DNA of 64,000 nt from NCBI RefSeq assembly GCF_900103215.1, contig NZ_FNGV01000001.1, positions 1,116,001 to 1,180,000 on the forward strand, read 5' to 3'. Within the stretch, counting starts at the first letter, position 1; each line of letters starts with the position of its first letter. Source of the stretch: Kriegella aquimaris. GTDB lineage: Bacteria; Bacteroidota; Bacteroidia; Flavobacteriales; Flavobacteriaceae. The position numbers and the translations under genes were made by a program. The notes beneath the pieces were generated by a model that searched no databases, was not told the origin of the DNA, and worked only from the letters and a program-made list of their open reading frames with translations. Below, one piece after another: positions 16,727 through 25,556 of the stretch.

Positions 16727-18088
16727 TTAAATTGTCATGGAAAACAATCGCGTTTCGGGTGCTTTTCGATGTAGATGCGCATCAAAGGCCATACATATAT
16801 TTCGAACAAACGGCCGACCTTCATCTGTAACACGTACTTTTTCCGGCGTACATTCCACTAGGCCATCCAATTCCATTTCGCCAAGTCGTTCTGCTACTTT
16901 TTTATAGTATGGTGAATTTTCCGTTTCGCCATGCCATGATGTCTCAAACCTGCACATTAAATTTAATATATGTTTTCGAATCATTTGATCTTCATCGGTC
17001 AAAATATGCCCCCTATAAATAGGAATTATATCATTTTCAACCAAATGCTTATATTCTTCCAGGCTTTTTACATTTTGCGAAAAACTGTACCAACTATCGC
17101 TAATACTCGATGCGCCCAAACCAATCATCAATTGGGTTTTTGAGGCGGTATACCCCATAAAATTTCGATATAGCCCACCTGCCTTCATCGATCTGAACAA
17201 CCCGTCTGTAGGCAAGGCAAAATGATCCATCCCAATTTCATGATATCCTACTTTTGAAAGTAGTTGTTTCCCTTTTTCATATTGATTTCGTTTCTCTTCC
17301 GCAGTAGGTAAATCGGCATCTTTATACCCTCGTTGTCCGTTCCCCTTTAACCAAGGAACATGGGCATAACTGTAAAATGCCAAACGGTCGGGCATGAGTT
17401 CTTTGGTCTTTAAAATTGTTTGCTCTACATGTGCCATATTTTGATGCGGAAGCCCAAAGATAATGTCATGGCCCACAGAAGAATATCCAATTTCGCGAGC
17501 CCAATCGGTTACCCTTTTTACGTTTTCGAATGGCTGTATTCTATGAATCGCTTTTTGAACGGTCTCATTGTAATCTTGTATTCCGAAACTGACCCTTCTA
17601 AAACCAAGGTCGTAAAGCGTTTGAAGATGCGCCTTGGAAGTGTTGTTGGGATGGCCCTCGAAACTGAATTCGTAATTTTCAGCGCGGTTGGCATATTTAA
17701 AAATGCCTTCAATAAGCATTTCTAGATGCTCAGGAGAAAAAAAAGTGGGTGTTCCACCCCCCAGATGTAGTTCTTTAATTGTCGGTTTTTCAGGAAAAAG
17801 ATCGATATACAATTTCCATTCCCTTAAAACCGTATCAATGTAGGGTAGTTCAACACCATGACGCTTGGTGATGCGTTTATGGCACCCACAAAATGTACAT
17901 AGACTCTCACAAAATGGTATGTGAATGTATAAACTTATTCCTTCAGGTCCATTGCTTTCGATAAAACTTTGGCGAACGGTACTTTTCCATTTTGTACCCG
18001 AAAAAGTATCCATATTCCAATATGGCACGGTCGGGTAGCTCGTATAGCGCGGACCGGGGATATTATATTTTTGAACTAAAGTGCACAT
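16727..18088 (-). CDS. hemN: Oxygen-independent coproporphyrinogen III oxidase
   Basis: A 453-aa radical-SAM enzyme that converts coproporphyrinogen III to protoporphyrinogen IX without oxygen. The 4Fe-4S motif C-x3-C-x2-C is HIPFCESLCTFCGC (about 54-67), with a HemN-type fourth Cys next to it; GGGTPTFF (about 111-118) is the SAM-binding glycine motif, and the start VQKYNIPGPRYTSYPTVPYW is diagnostic of true HemN rather than HemW. Length is normal. Haem made this way would serve the anaerobic cytochromes of the neighbouring nos operon. A TGAT-N4-ATCA box lies about 50 bp upstream with an exact -7 element. Confidence 0.93.
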   Translation of the reverse strand: MCTLVQKYNIPGPRYTSYPTVPYWNMDTFSGTKWKSTVRQSFIESNGPEGISLYIHIPFCESLCTFCGCHKRITKRHGVELPYIDTVLREWKLYIDLFPEKPTIKELHLGGGTPTFFSPEHLEMLIEGIFKYANRAENYEFSFEGHPNNTSKAHLQTLYDLGFRRVSFGIQDYNETVQKAIHRIQPFENVKRVTDWAREIGYSSVGHDIIFGLPHQNMAHVEQTILKTKELMPDRLAFYSYAHVPWLKGNGQRGYKDADLPTAEEKRNQYEKGKQLLSKVGYHEIGMDHFALPTDGLFRSMKAGGLYRNFMGYTASKTQLMIGLGASSISDSWYSFSQNVKSLEEYKHLVENDIIPIYRGHILTDEDQMIRKHILNLMCRFETSWHGETENSPYYKKVAERLGEMELDGLVECTPEKVRVTDEGRPFVRNICMAFDAHLHRKAPETRLFSMTI

Positions 18089-18107
18089 TTACATCTTGTA
18101 TTTCATA

Positions 18108-18150
18108 CAAAACTAATATGCCTTTAGAAGGAAAAATATGATAATTATCA
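18108..18150 (-). promoter_or_regulatory. hemN promoter with FNR-type box
   Basis: TGATAATTATCA at 18139-18150 is a perfect palindrome of the FNR type. On the minus strand TAGTTTTG (18115-18108) matches TAnnTTTG exactly, 29.5 bp from the box centre. The predicted start lies about 16 nt before the hemN ATG. Same geometry as the nos and nrdJ promoters. Confidence 0.65.
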
Positions 18151-18411
18151 GCTTGCCCTTTTAAGGGTGACAATTCAAAATTCGTGCTCGCTCATTGTTC
18201 GGTTCAGAATAGTGGTATTATTCTCAATAACTATTTCTCTCTACAATCGCTTATTGTTGCAGCTTATGCTCGGAAAATCGATTGAAAAATAATCTATTTG
18301 CAATACCATACTATAAAGTTCCATTTTTGACATCTCCTAACCAATAAATATAGCATCTTACTAGACGCCTAAAATACATTTACATAAAGAAAGATGCCAA
18401 ATTTTCGAACC

Positions 18412-18582
18412 TTAATCAAACGCAAATCCCGTGGCTACACGATAGATAAAAGCGTACAATACAATAAAAAACATTGCGAAGGCAAACCAAGCAAATACTT
18501 TAAAATATTTTTTGATTATTAAACTTCCTAAATTTTTGAACCCTTCAATATAAACTTCTCTTAGTAGTAAAACTGTTTTCAT
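18412..18582 (-). CDS. Small single-helix membrane protein (DUF6747-like)
   Basis: A 56-aa peptide from ATG 18582: charged N-terminus (MKTVLLLREVYIEGFKNLG), a basic stretch (IIKKYFKVFA), then one hydrophobic helix (about 32-50) ending RVATGFAFD. Short proteins of this pattern recur in flavobacterial genomes and I believe they match the uncharacterised family DUF6747, though from memory only. It lies about 320 bp upstream of hemN on the same strand, separated by the hemN promoter, so it is probably a separate transcript. Function unknown. Confidence 0.55.
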   Translation of the reverse strand: MKTVLLLREVYIEGFKNLGSLIIKKYFKVFAWFAFAMFFIVLYAFIYRVATGFAFD

Positions 18583-18960
18583 AAATTGTGTTTTTGTTAG
18601 GTACAAATGTCCGACACAATAGTTTCCCCCACAGAGATTCTAGTTCAAATACCTATAAAAAGGTTTTGGGGTCTAGGTTTTTTAACCTTTTCTGTAAACA
18701 GTCAATGTATACGGACGTACCGCACCTCAGAAAATTATCATTTTTACAATTGTAAGATTTTTCAGTCAAATCAACTGGCTGTATATATTGAAATGGCATA
18801 AGCTCAGATATGAAATTAGTGTAAGAGTTATATGGTCTCACCGATGTAATAAGCATATATAGTTTCTTCATTACCTTGAATCATATAATTTTAACCATAT
18901 TTGTCTATATTGATTGTGACCATTATCAGACCGCTCTTCTTCAGGACATTTATAAAGGCA
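18583..18960. other. Intergenic region before the hybrid regulator
   Basis: A 378-bp divergent gap between the small membrane protein and the two-component gene. Frames here are short and look like chance. It should hold the promoters of both neighbours, but no TAnnTTTG element at a convincing distance was found for either. Confidence 0.5.
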
Positions 18961-21900
18961 ATGCATAAGACTTCTTATATAACCATCTGGATATTTTACT
19001 TTTTCGCAATCGGTTTTGCGCAAGAGAAAAAACTGGAATACTCCCAAAATCTGACCATTTCTGAAGGATTGGCCCATAACGGGGTAACGTCGATACTGGA
19101 AGATGCTAGAGGATATATGTGGGTGGGTACTTATGACGGACTTAATAGCTATAATGGCTATGAATTCAAGGTATTTAAAAATACGGTTGAAAAAAATCTA
19201 TTGGTCAGCAACCGGGTGAGAACGATTTCCGAAATGGAAAATGGGGAATTATGGATTGGTACGGATGATGGAATTACAGCCTATAACTATATTTTAGAGC
19301 GGTTCACCAATGTATATGCCAATAAATTAATTGGAAAGGGAATCAATGGCCCTATCGTTCGTAAGATTTTGACCGACAAACAAGATGACTCCGTACTATG
19401 TGCTACCGAAGATAATGGTTTACTCCTTTTTAAAACGGATCATACCTTTATAAAGCGGTATGTACCTCCAAAAGGTTTTCATGACGAACCCATTTCATTT
19501 CTTGACGGTCTGGCCCTTGATTCAAATAATTATCTCTTCTCAACTTCCGCTGGGCTCGTTCTGTTTAAAAAGAATAAAGAAGAATTTCTACAGATTTTTG
19601 AAAATGATGTTACAGCTAGTACCGCGATACTTCAATTAGATAGCAACACCCTATTGGCCACACTATCAAACGGCATTGTGGTTTTTGGTTTTGACAAGAG
19701 CGGGGATACCTATTCCTTTGAATCGGCTATTAAAAAAATGGAAACCGAAAGGTTCAATAGCGCCGCATTGGATAAAAATGGTAAATTATGGTTGGGAACC
19801 ATGACCAATGGTGTTGTTCAAATCGAAAATATTGCCGCGTTCAAGAAAGAGCCAACCTACAGTGTATCTAGTTATGCTCCCGAATCAGGTTTATTAAGGA
19901 CCAGTTGCGTTTATCCATCTGAAAATAACGGTTGTTGGATAGGTACCTTCAATAAGGGTTTATTCCGATTCAACCTTGACGCGAACCCGTTCAAAAAATA
20001 CATGGGGGGCTCATCATACGATTTCAGCATTCATCAAAACAATGTGACATACATAACGGCTTTAGATAGTCATCGAGTACTCATGACCGCCAGCCTTGAT
20101 AGAATTGCATTATTTAATACCACCTCGGCAAAGTTTGAACCGTTACCTTTCAATCTACCTAATGATGACAAATTCAATGTGAGTTCGGCTTTTGTAGATT
20201 CTCGAAATAACATATGGATGATGTTACGCGAAAACGGGGGGCTGATAAGAGTCAAGGATGGGCAAACCGATTGGGAAAATTTAGATAGTTATGAGAACAC
20301 CACATTATTAGCTGAGGGTACTATAAGATCGATTACCGAAGATAAATATGGTAATATTTGGATAGCGACTGCGAACAATATATTTAAGATCAGCATTAGT
20401 AATGCAAATACGATTACCCAAGTTCAAACCTTGGATAAGAATCCCTATTTTCAGAAAAACAAACTTTCCCTAATTCGCCGTATTTATGTAGATCCATTGT
20501 ATGATTTTTTATGGATGGGTACAGATGCCGATGGCTTGTTCAGACTCGATATTGACAATAAAACACCCTTATCAGCGCTAGAAGTAAAGCAATATATATC
20601 AGATAAATCAGTGAAAAACTCGCTTTCCAGCAATTTTGTTAGCGACATTCTAAGACTACCGAACGACGAATTATGGATCAGTACCGAACGTGGAGGTATA
20701 TGTAAAGTGATCGATAGTGAAACTGACCCCAAGTTCATTTCATTTTCAGAGAAAGATGGATTATCGAATAATGTCGTTAAAAGTTTACGTTATGATAAAG
20801 AAGGCAACCTTTGGGCAGCCACCAATATCGGCCTCAATAAATACAACCTGACGGACCACACCTTAAGAACCTTCGGCAAAGAAGACGGATTGCCATTTGA
20901 TGATTTTTGGTATGCTTCTACAGCACTAGATGACGGAACCCTCCTTTTCTCCGGTTTAGAGGGATTTTGTTATTTCTCGCCCAAAGATATATCTGAGCAT
21001 GAGGCACTACCGCAATTACAATTCGGAGACCTTAAAATCTTTAACCATACCGTAGTACCAGGCGATACTATAGATGGCAGGGTGTTGTTAGATAAGAACA
21101 TCTCTGCCCAAGACCAATTAAATTTAAAATACGACGAGAATGTATTTTCTATCGAGTTGGCATCATTGCATTATTCCAATCCGGAAAACCATAAACTAAA
21201 ATATAAACTTATTCCTATAGATGAAGAATGGATAGAAGTACCCTCAAGCAGAAGGTTTGTTACGTATAACGGTCTGCAGCCCGGGAAATATACCTTGACC
21301 GCATTGGCATCTAATTCGGCAAATGAATGGAGTGAACCAAAAACATTAAAAATTGTGATAGCACCCCCATGGTGGAAAACAGTCCAAGCCTATGTGCTAT
21401 ATGTCATTCTAACACTCCTCATACTGGGTACAGTACTGTACTATATACTTAAATTACAAGGGTTGCGACACAATGTCGTCATCGAGCAACTTGAAAAAAA
21501 CAAGGAAAAAGAGGTAAACCTGGCGAAGCTTCGCTTTTTCGCCAATATTTCACATGAGCTAAAGACTCCTATAAATTTGATAAACAGCCCTTTGAAAATA
21601 CTATCAAATCGTTTTAAGGGCAATGTCGATGTTTCTGAAAAATTAGGCCTGATCGAGCGTCAATCAAAAAAAATATCACAATTGATCTCTCAAGTACATG
21701 ATTTTGAAAGGGCAGACGCCAATCTATTGGAGATGGAGTACTCCCGTTTTTATTTCGACACCTTTCTCAAAGACTTGATCGTTGATTTTAAATTTTTAGC
21801 AGAAAACAATCACAAAGAACTAAACGTGGTTGCGAAAAATTCAAACATTATCGTCTCAGCTGATAGGGATAAATTGGAAAAGGTGTTCAATAATATATTG

Positions 21901-23097
21901 AGCAATGCCTTCAAATATACAGGAGAAAACGATGTTATAGCCATAACCTATGAAAGCAATGACAAAGATTTGATTGTTTCGGTTTCTGATACGGGCAGAG
22001 GTATTGATAAGGCAGATCTTCCGCACATCTTTGAACGGTTTTACCAATCGCATAAAAAAGAAAATGCCCATACTTCAGGTTCTGGTATCGGACTGGCTTT
22101 TTCAAAAAGATTGGTTGAAATGCATTATGGCTACATAACAGTTGAGAGTATGCCCAATAAGGGTACTACCATTTTCGTAAGGCTCCCTATTGTCAAAAAA
22201 GAGTCTGCAGAAGACCAGACGGCAAAGAAAAAAGCCATTATTTCTGCGGAAAACGAGCAAGTCGTTGAAGAGCAATTGGCCCAAAAAATAGATGCGTCAG
22301 TAATCGAGGCAAGCGGAAATTATTCAGAGAACGTAATTTTTTATGTGGAAGACAACCTCGATATGCGGCTCTATGTATCAAAGATACTCTCACAGTTTTT
22401 CAAAGTAAAAACTTTTAATAACGGAAAAGAATGCTTCGATGCCATGGAAAATCAGTGGCCCGATATGGTAATAAGCGATATTCAAATGCCCATAATGAAT
22501 GGTTTGGACCTCTGTAAACGTATCAAATCGGATATGAAAACAAGCCATATTCCCGTCATACTTTTGACCGCATTCGCAAATATTGAAGACCAATTGCAAG
22601 GTATTCGCGATGGTGCCGATGCCTATATTAAAAAACCATTTGATCCCCGCCATCTGATAGCACGTACCGAAGCACTACTCGAAAACAGAAAAAGACTTCG
22701 AGAGCGTTTTGAAATCGGTATACCATTAGCCAAGGATAATAATATTAATAGAAGAAACGACAGTGCTTTTCTCGAAAAGCTATATCATCTGATGTCTGAA
22801 AATCTAGACAACCAAGCTTTGGACATGGATCAATTTGCTCGAAAATTGTATCTCAACAGAACTCATTTTTATCAAAAAGTAAAAGCCTTGACCAACAAGA
22901 CGCCTTTTGAGTTGCTCAAAATGTACCGATTAAAAAAAGCCGCCGAACTCTTGATCCAAAAACAAGAATTATCGGTCAATGAAGTATATATCATGACCGG
23001 GTTTAAGAGCAGAACCCACTTCAGCAAACTCTTTAAAGAGAAATACAAGGTCTCCCCGGGGCAATATTCATCCAGTATAAAACAAAAGTCTCTTTAA
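18961..23097 (+). CDS. Hybrid two-component system sensor/regulator (HTCS) of the first PUL
   Basis: About 1,378 aa from ATG 18961, which starts a signal peptide (the frame extends 20 codons further upstream). Order: periplasmic sensor of two Reg_prop beta-propellers (repeats such as YMWVGTYDGLNSY, ELWIGTDDGITAY, LWMGTDADGLFR, LWISTERGGICK, LWAATNIGLNKY, about 25-700); Y_Y_Y domain (about 720-800); one membrane helix (about 810-835); HisKA with NISHELKTP (His865); HATPase_c with NILSNAFKYT, DTGRGI and SGSGIGL; receiver domain with Asp1173 in VISDIQMP; and a C-terminal AraC-type HTH (about 1270-1375). Such proteins sense an oligosaccharide breakdown product in the periplasm and switch on the neighbouring susCD. 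Tandem GATAGTGG repeats before susC are a candidate target. Confidence 0.95.
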   Translation: MHKTSYITIWIFYFFAIGFAQEKKLEYSQNLTISEGLAHNGVTSILEDARGYMWVGTYDGLNSYNGYEFKVFKNTVEKNLLVSNRVRTISEMENGELWIGTDDGITAYNYILERFTNVYANKLIGKGINGPIVRKILTDKQDDSVLCATEDNGLLLFKTDHTFIKRYVPPKGFHDEPISFLDGLALDSNNYLFSTSAGLVLFKKNKEEFLQIFENDVTASTAILQLDSNTLLATLSNGIVVFGFDKSGDTYSFESAIKKMETERFNSAALDKNGKLWLGTMTNGVVQIENIAAFKKEPTYSVSSYAPESGLLRTSCVYPSENNGCWIGTFNKGLFRFNLDANPFKKYMGGSSYDFSIHQNNVTYITALDSHRVLMTASLDRIALFNTTSAKFEPLPFNLPNDDKFNVSSAFVDSRNNIWMMLRENGGLIRVKDGQTDWENLDSYENTTLLAEGTIRSITEDKYGNIWIATANNIFKISISNANTITQVQTLDKNPYFQKNKLSLIRRIYVDPLYDFLWMGTDADGLFRLDIDNKTPLSALEVKQYISDKSVKNSLSSNFVSDILRLPNDELWISTERGGICKVIDSETDPKFISFSEKDGLSNNVVKSLRYDKEGNLWAATNIGLNKYNLTDHTLRTFGKEDGLPFDDFWYASTALDDGTLLFSGLEGFCYFSPKDISEHEALPQLQFGDLKIFNHTVVPGDTIDGRVLLDKNISAQDQLNLKYDENVFSIELASLHYSNPENHKLKYKLIPIDEEWIEVPSSRRFVTYNGLQPGKYTLTALASNSANEWSEPKTLKIVIAPPWWKTVQAYVLYVILTLLILGTVLYYILKLQGLRHNVVIEQLEKNKEKEVNLAKLRFFANISHELKTPINLINSPLKILSNRFKGNVDVSEKLGLIERQSKKISQLISQVHDFERADANLLEMEYSRFYFDTFLKDLIVDFKFLAENNHKELNVVAKNSNIIVSADRDKLEKVFNNILSNAFKYTGENDVIAITYESNDKDLIVSVSDTGRGIDKADLPHIFERFYQSHKKENAHTSGSGIGLAFSKRLVEMHYGYITVESMPNKGTTIFVRLPIVKKESAEDQTAKKKAIISAENEQVVEEQLAQKIDASVIEASGNYSENVIFYVEDNLDMRLYVSKILSQFFKVKTFNNGKECFDAMENQWPDMVISDIQMPIMNGLDLCKRIKSDMKTSHIPVILLTAFANIEDQLQGIRDGADAYIKKPFDPRHLIARTEALLENRKRLRERFEIGIPLAKDNNINRRNDSAFLEKLYHLMSENLDNQALDMDQFARKLYLNRTHFYQKVKALTNKTPFELLKMYRLKKAAELLIQKQELSVNEVYIMTGFKSRTHFSKLFKEKYKVSPGQYSSSIKQKSL

Positions 23098-23622
23098 AAT
23101 AGGGCTTCCAAATCTTCGAACACAACTCTTTTTTTTCCTTAAAATAGGGTTCGCCCTCGGGTAATCCAGCTTTAATCATCCTTCAGGAGCCATTTTTTTC
23201 TACTCCTACAACCAACTTTAGACACTCTTTCCCAATTCCCGAAACATGTATAACAATCTAAAATATAGATAGTTACACATAGCGATACATAAAACGTACG
23301 CATAGATACATGATTTTCAAGGCTTAAGATAACCCTGAACCTTACAAATGTTAAAATCTTAACATTTTTTCGATGCAGTTGTCGATTTTTAGAATTTCTA
23401 TATTAAAATTATAGAACCATGGGGTAGAAAATGGGGCGAGCAAAATATCAGATACATATCACCCAATATTTTTTATCGCCAATTGCTCCAAATTCCTCTG
23501 GAAAAAAGCGCCGTAAAAACTATGTTATAATTTAAAAACAAAAAAAATAAATCGCGCTGCTTTAAAAAATCATTTTAGCTATCTTACCGACCGTATTTTT
23601 GAATTCAGTCAATAAGAAAAAG
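23098..23622. other. Intergenic region with an imperfect direct repeat
   Basis: A 525-bp gap between the HTCS gene and the beta-propeller gene. TACACATAGCGATACAT (23274-23290) and TACGCATAGATACAT (23297-23311) form an imperfect direct repeat 23 bp apart, about 320 bp before the next start codon. No gene, terminator or clear -7 element was recognised. Confidence 0.4.
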
Positions 23623-24807
23623 ATGAATATATATAACACCCAAAGTAAATCGCACCTCATAAAAATTTTGTTATTCATTCTTGTGGTGAGTCAGGGCTTC
23701 ACAAGTTTCGCACAAACCGACGGAAAGCAAATTGAACACGGCGTTGTTTTTTCGGAAGATGGAAAATACGGCGGGTGGCCGGCCAATCATGGCATTTGGT
23801 CTTGGGGAAATGAAATTTTGGTCGGATTTGTAGAAGCACCCTACAACGAAACAGCGCCTGGGATGCATACCTACGACATCAAGTCTTCCGGAAATAAATA
23901 TGCCAGAAGTTTAGACGGGGGGGTTACTTGGACGATTACAGATGCATTTGAGATTGGACAAAAAGCTTGGGGGCACGATAATAACATATCCCCTGAAAAG
24001 GCGGTAAAACCAATACCGTTGACAGCTCCCATTGCGGACTTCACCGACCCAGAGTTTATTTTGACTTTCCTAAGACATAACAATCATTATGGACCATCTC
24101 ATTTTTATTATTCAAATAACAAGGGTAAATCTTGGGAAGGAGCCTTTATCTTCCCTGACATGGGGACACCGGGTATAGCCAACCGAACCGATTATATTGT
24201 CGACGGAAAGCAGTCGTTAAGTGTTTTTATAACTGCAGCAAAGTCTAATAAAAGAGAAGGAAGAGTTGCCCTGGCCAGAACTGAGGATGGCGGACTCAAT
24301 TGGAACCTAATCTCTTGGGTTACCCCAGAGCATGGCGGATTTGATATTATGCCCTCATCGCTTCGACTCTCCGAATCGGAATTACTCACGACCATTAGAA
24401 CAAGAACGGAAAATGGGACAAGCTTTATAAGCAGTTATAAATCGACCGATAACGGAAAAACATGGAAAAGACTCAAAAATCCTGCACCCGATACCGGAGC
24501 AGGCGGTTCTCCACCAGCCCTTACCCAATTAAAAGACGGAAGATTGGCCTTGGGGTATATTAACCGTAGTAATTACGGCTCACGAGTACACGTTAGATTT
24601 AGCGATGACAATGGAGAGACTTGGGGCAATGAAATTACACTACGAAGTGGAGATGGTGCCAATCGTGATGCAGGATATCCGAGATTGACACAAAACGCTG
24701 ACGGAAAATTGGTTATGGTCTATTATTGGAATAATGTTCTTCTCGAAGGGTCAAAGCCCTATAGGTACATCGCCTCAACAATTTTCGACCCGAATGATTG
24801 GAAGTGA
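23623..24807 (+). CDS. Secreted Asp-box (BNR) beta-propeller, sialidase-like glycosidase family
   Basis: About 394 aa from ATG 23623; an upstream TTG at 23599 is less likely. A signal peptide ends near SFAQ. The body has at least five Asp-box turns of the S-x-D-x-G-x-x-W form: SLDGGVTW, SNNKGKSW, TEDGGLNW, STDNGKTW and SDDNGETW, spaced as in a six-bladed propeller. The front motif KYGGWPANHGIWSWGNEILVG is typical of a large family annotated as exo-sialidase-like in marine Bacteroidetes. The arginine triad of true sialidases cannot be placed with confidence, so sialic acid is not a safe substrate; other members of this fold cleave rhamnosyl or other uronic-acid-linked sugars. It lies between the HTCS and susC, so it is the only visible enzyme of this PUL. 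Confidence 0.75.
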   Translation: MNIYNTQSKSHLIKILLFILVVSQGFTSFAQTDGKQIEHGVVFSEDGKYGGWPANHGIWSWGNEILVGFVEAPYNETAPGMHTYDIKSSGNKYARSLDGGVTWTITDAFEIGQKAWGHDNNISPEKAVKPIPLTAPIADFTDPEFILTFLRHNNHYGPSHFYYSNNKGKSWEGAFIFPDMGTPGIANRTDYIVDGKQSLSVFITAAKSNKREGRVALARTEDGGLNWNLISWVTPEHGGFDIMPSSLRLSESELLTTIRTRTENGTSFISSYKSTDNGKTWKRLKNPAPDTGAGGSPPALTQLKDGRLALGYINRSNYGSRVHVRFSDDNGETWGNEITLRSGDGANRDAGYPRLTQNADGKLVMVYYWNNVLLEGSKPYRYIASTIFDPNDWK

Positions 24808-25556
24808 TATATAGAAGCCAAATTAGATTGCAACTTGTATTTTGCTAAATACCAATAGGCCAATTTTTGATGGTTAATTTCAACTACCATAACTAAAACA
24901 AATACAAAAAAAGGGCCCGCACAAGAATTAAATAATCTCTCCACAAACTCAGCGGAATCAGTAAACTTAGCTCGAAAATACCGCGAAATTACAGTAAATC
25001 CACTGCCATTTTTAAAGGCCCTATGTAACGGCGAAAGCTAGGGTTTCCATATTCCCAGTATTAAAAGGGGCCACCTTCCGACAACAAAAAGAACACTTAT
25101 AAAGTAAGTCCAGATTAATTGCTGAATTATTAGGTGTAGACGATGGCTAATTTTAAGTAGGAATTAATCAACCCCATTTCCTACAGTTCTAAAGCCTATA
25201 AATTTTATGAATATAGTTAAATAAGTCCGAAAAAATAGAGCTTTGTATAGGTAAAAAACTACAATATACTCCTAAATGAAACTAATGTTAATATAGTATA
25301 GAATACGGGTAATTCTGGCAATAGCAACTTTCATTTCTTCACGTAAATTTAACCCTTCTTTAACTTATATTAATAAGACACACAATTTAAGTACAAAAGG
25401 TATTAAAAATTTGCTGAACATTAGTTTCTAAATACTGAGGTCACTGCCGATAGTGGCGCACCATCAAGCGGATAGTGGTACTGAAGAAATTTATAGAAGC
25501 CAGAAGGTTTAAATATACTAACCAAATAATATGAATACTAACTTTAAATTAAACAT
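24808..25556. other. Long gene-free region before susC
   Basis: About 750 bp with no convincing gene. It may contain decayed coding sequence (24900-25050 reads open on the plus strand for a while) but nothing recognisable. The distal part holds the tandem repeat at 25449-25478 and, at 25362-25376, a 15-mer AACTTATATTAATAA that recurs before the second susC at 42632-42646. Confidence 0.45.
25446..25478. promoter_or_regulatory. Tandem GATAGTGG repeats, candidate HTCS binding site
   Basis: GCCGATAGTGG (25446-25456) and GCGGATAGTGG (25468-25478) are direct repeats 22 bp apart, close to two helical turns, about 80 bp before the susC start. AraC-type DNA-binding domains, including those of HTCS proteins, commonly bind such repeats. 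The link to the neighbouring HTCS is inferred. Confidence 0.45.

Noticed and set aside
18601-18617. GGTACAAATGTCCGA resembling the Rrf2 operator
   Set aside because: Half-sites are imperfect and the spacing is one base shorter than in the three good sites.
18607-18801. Plus-strand frame of 64 codons
   Set aside because: Composition and context look non-coding; no recognisable motif.
18917-18928. TGACCATTATCA before the hybrid regulator
   Set aside because: Fits TGAY-N4-RTCA, but no TAnnTTTG element lies at the common distance on either strand; a few such matches are expected by chance.
24900-25060. Possible transposase remnant in the gap before susC
   Set aside because: The frame is open for a while but matches no family I know and has no inverted repeats around it.
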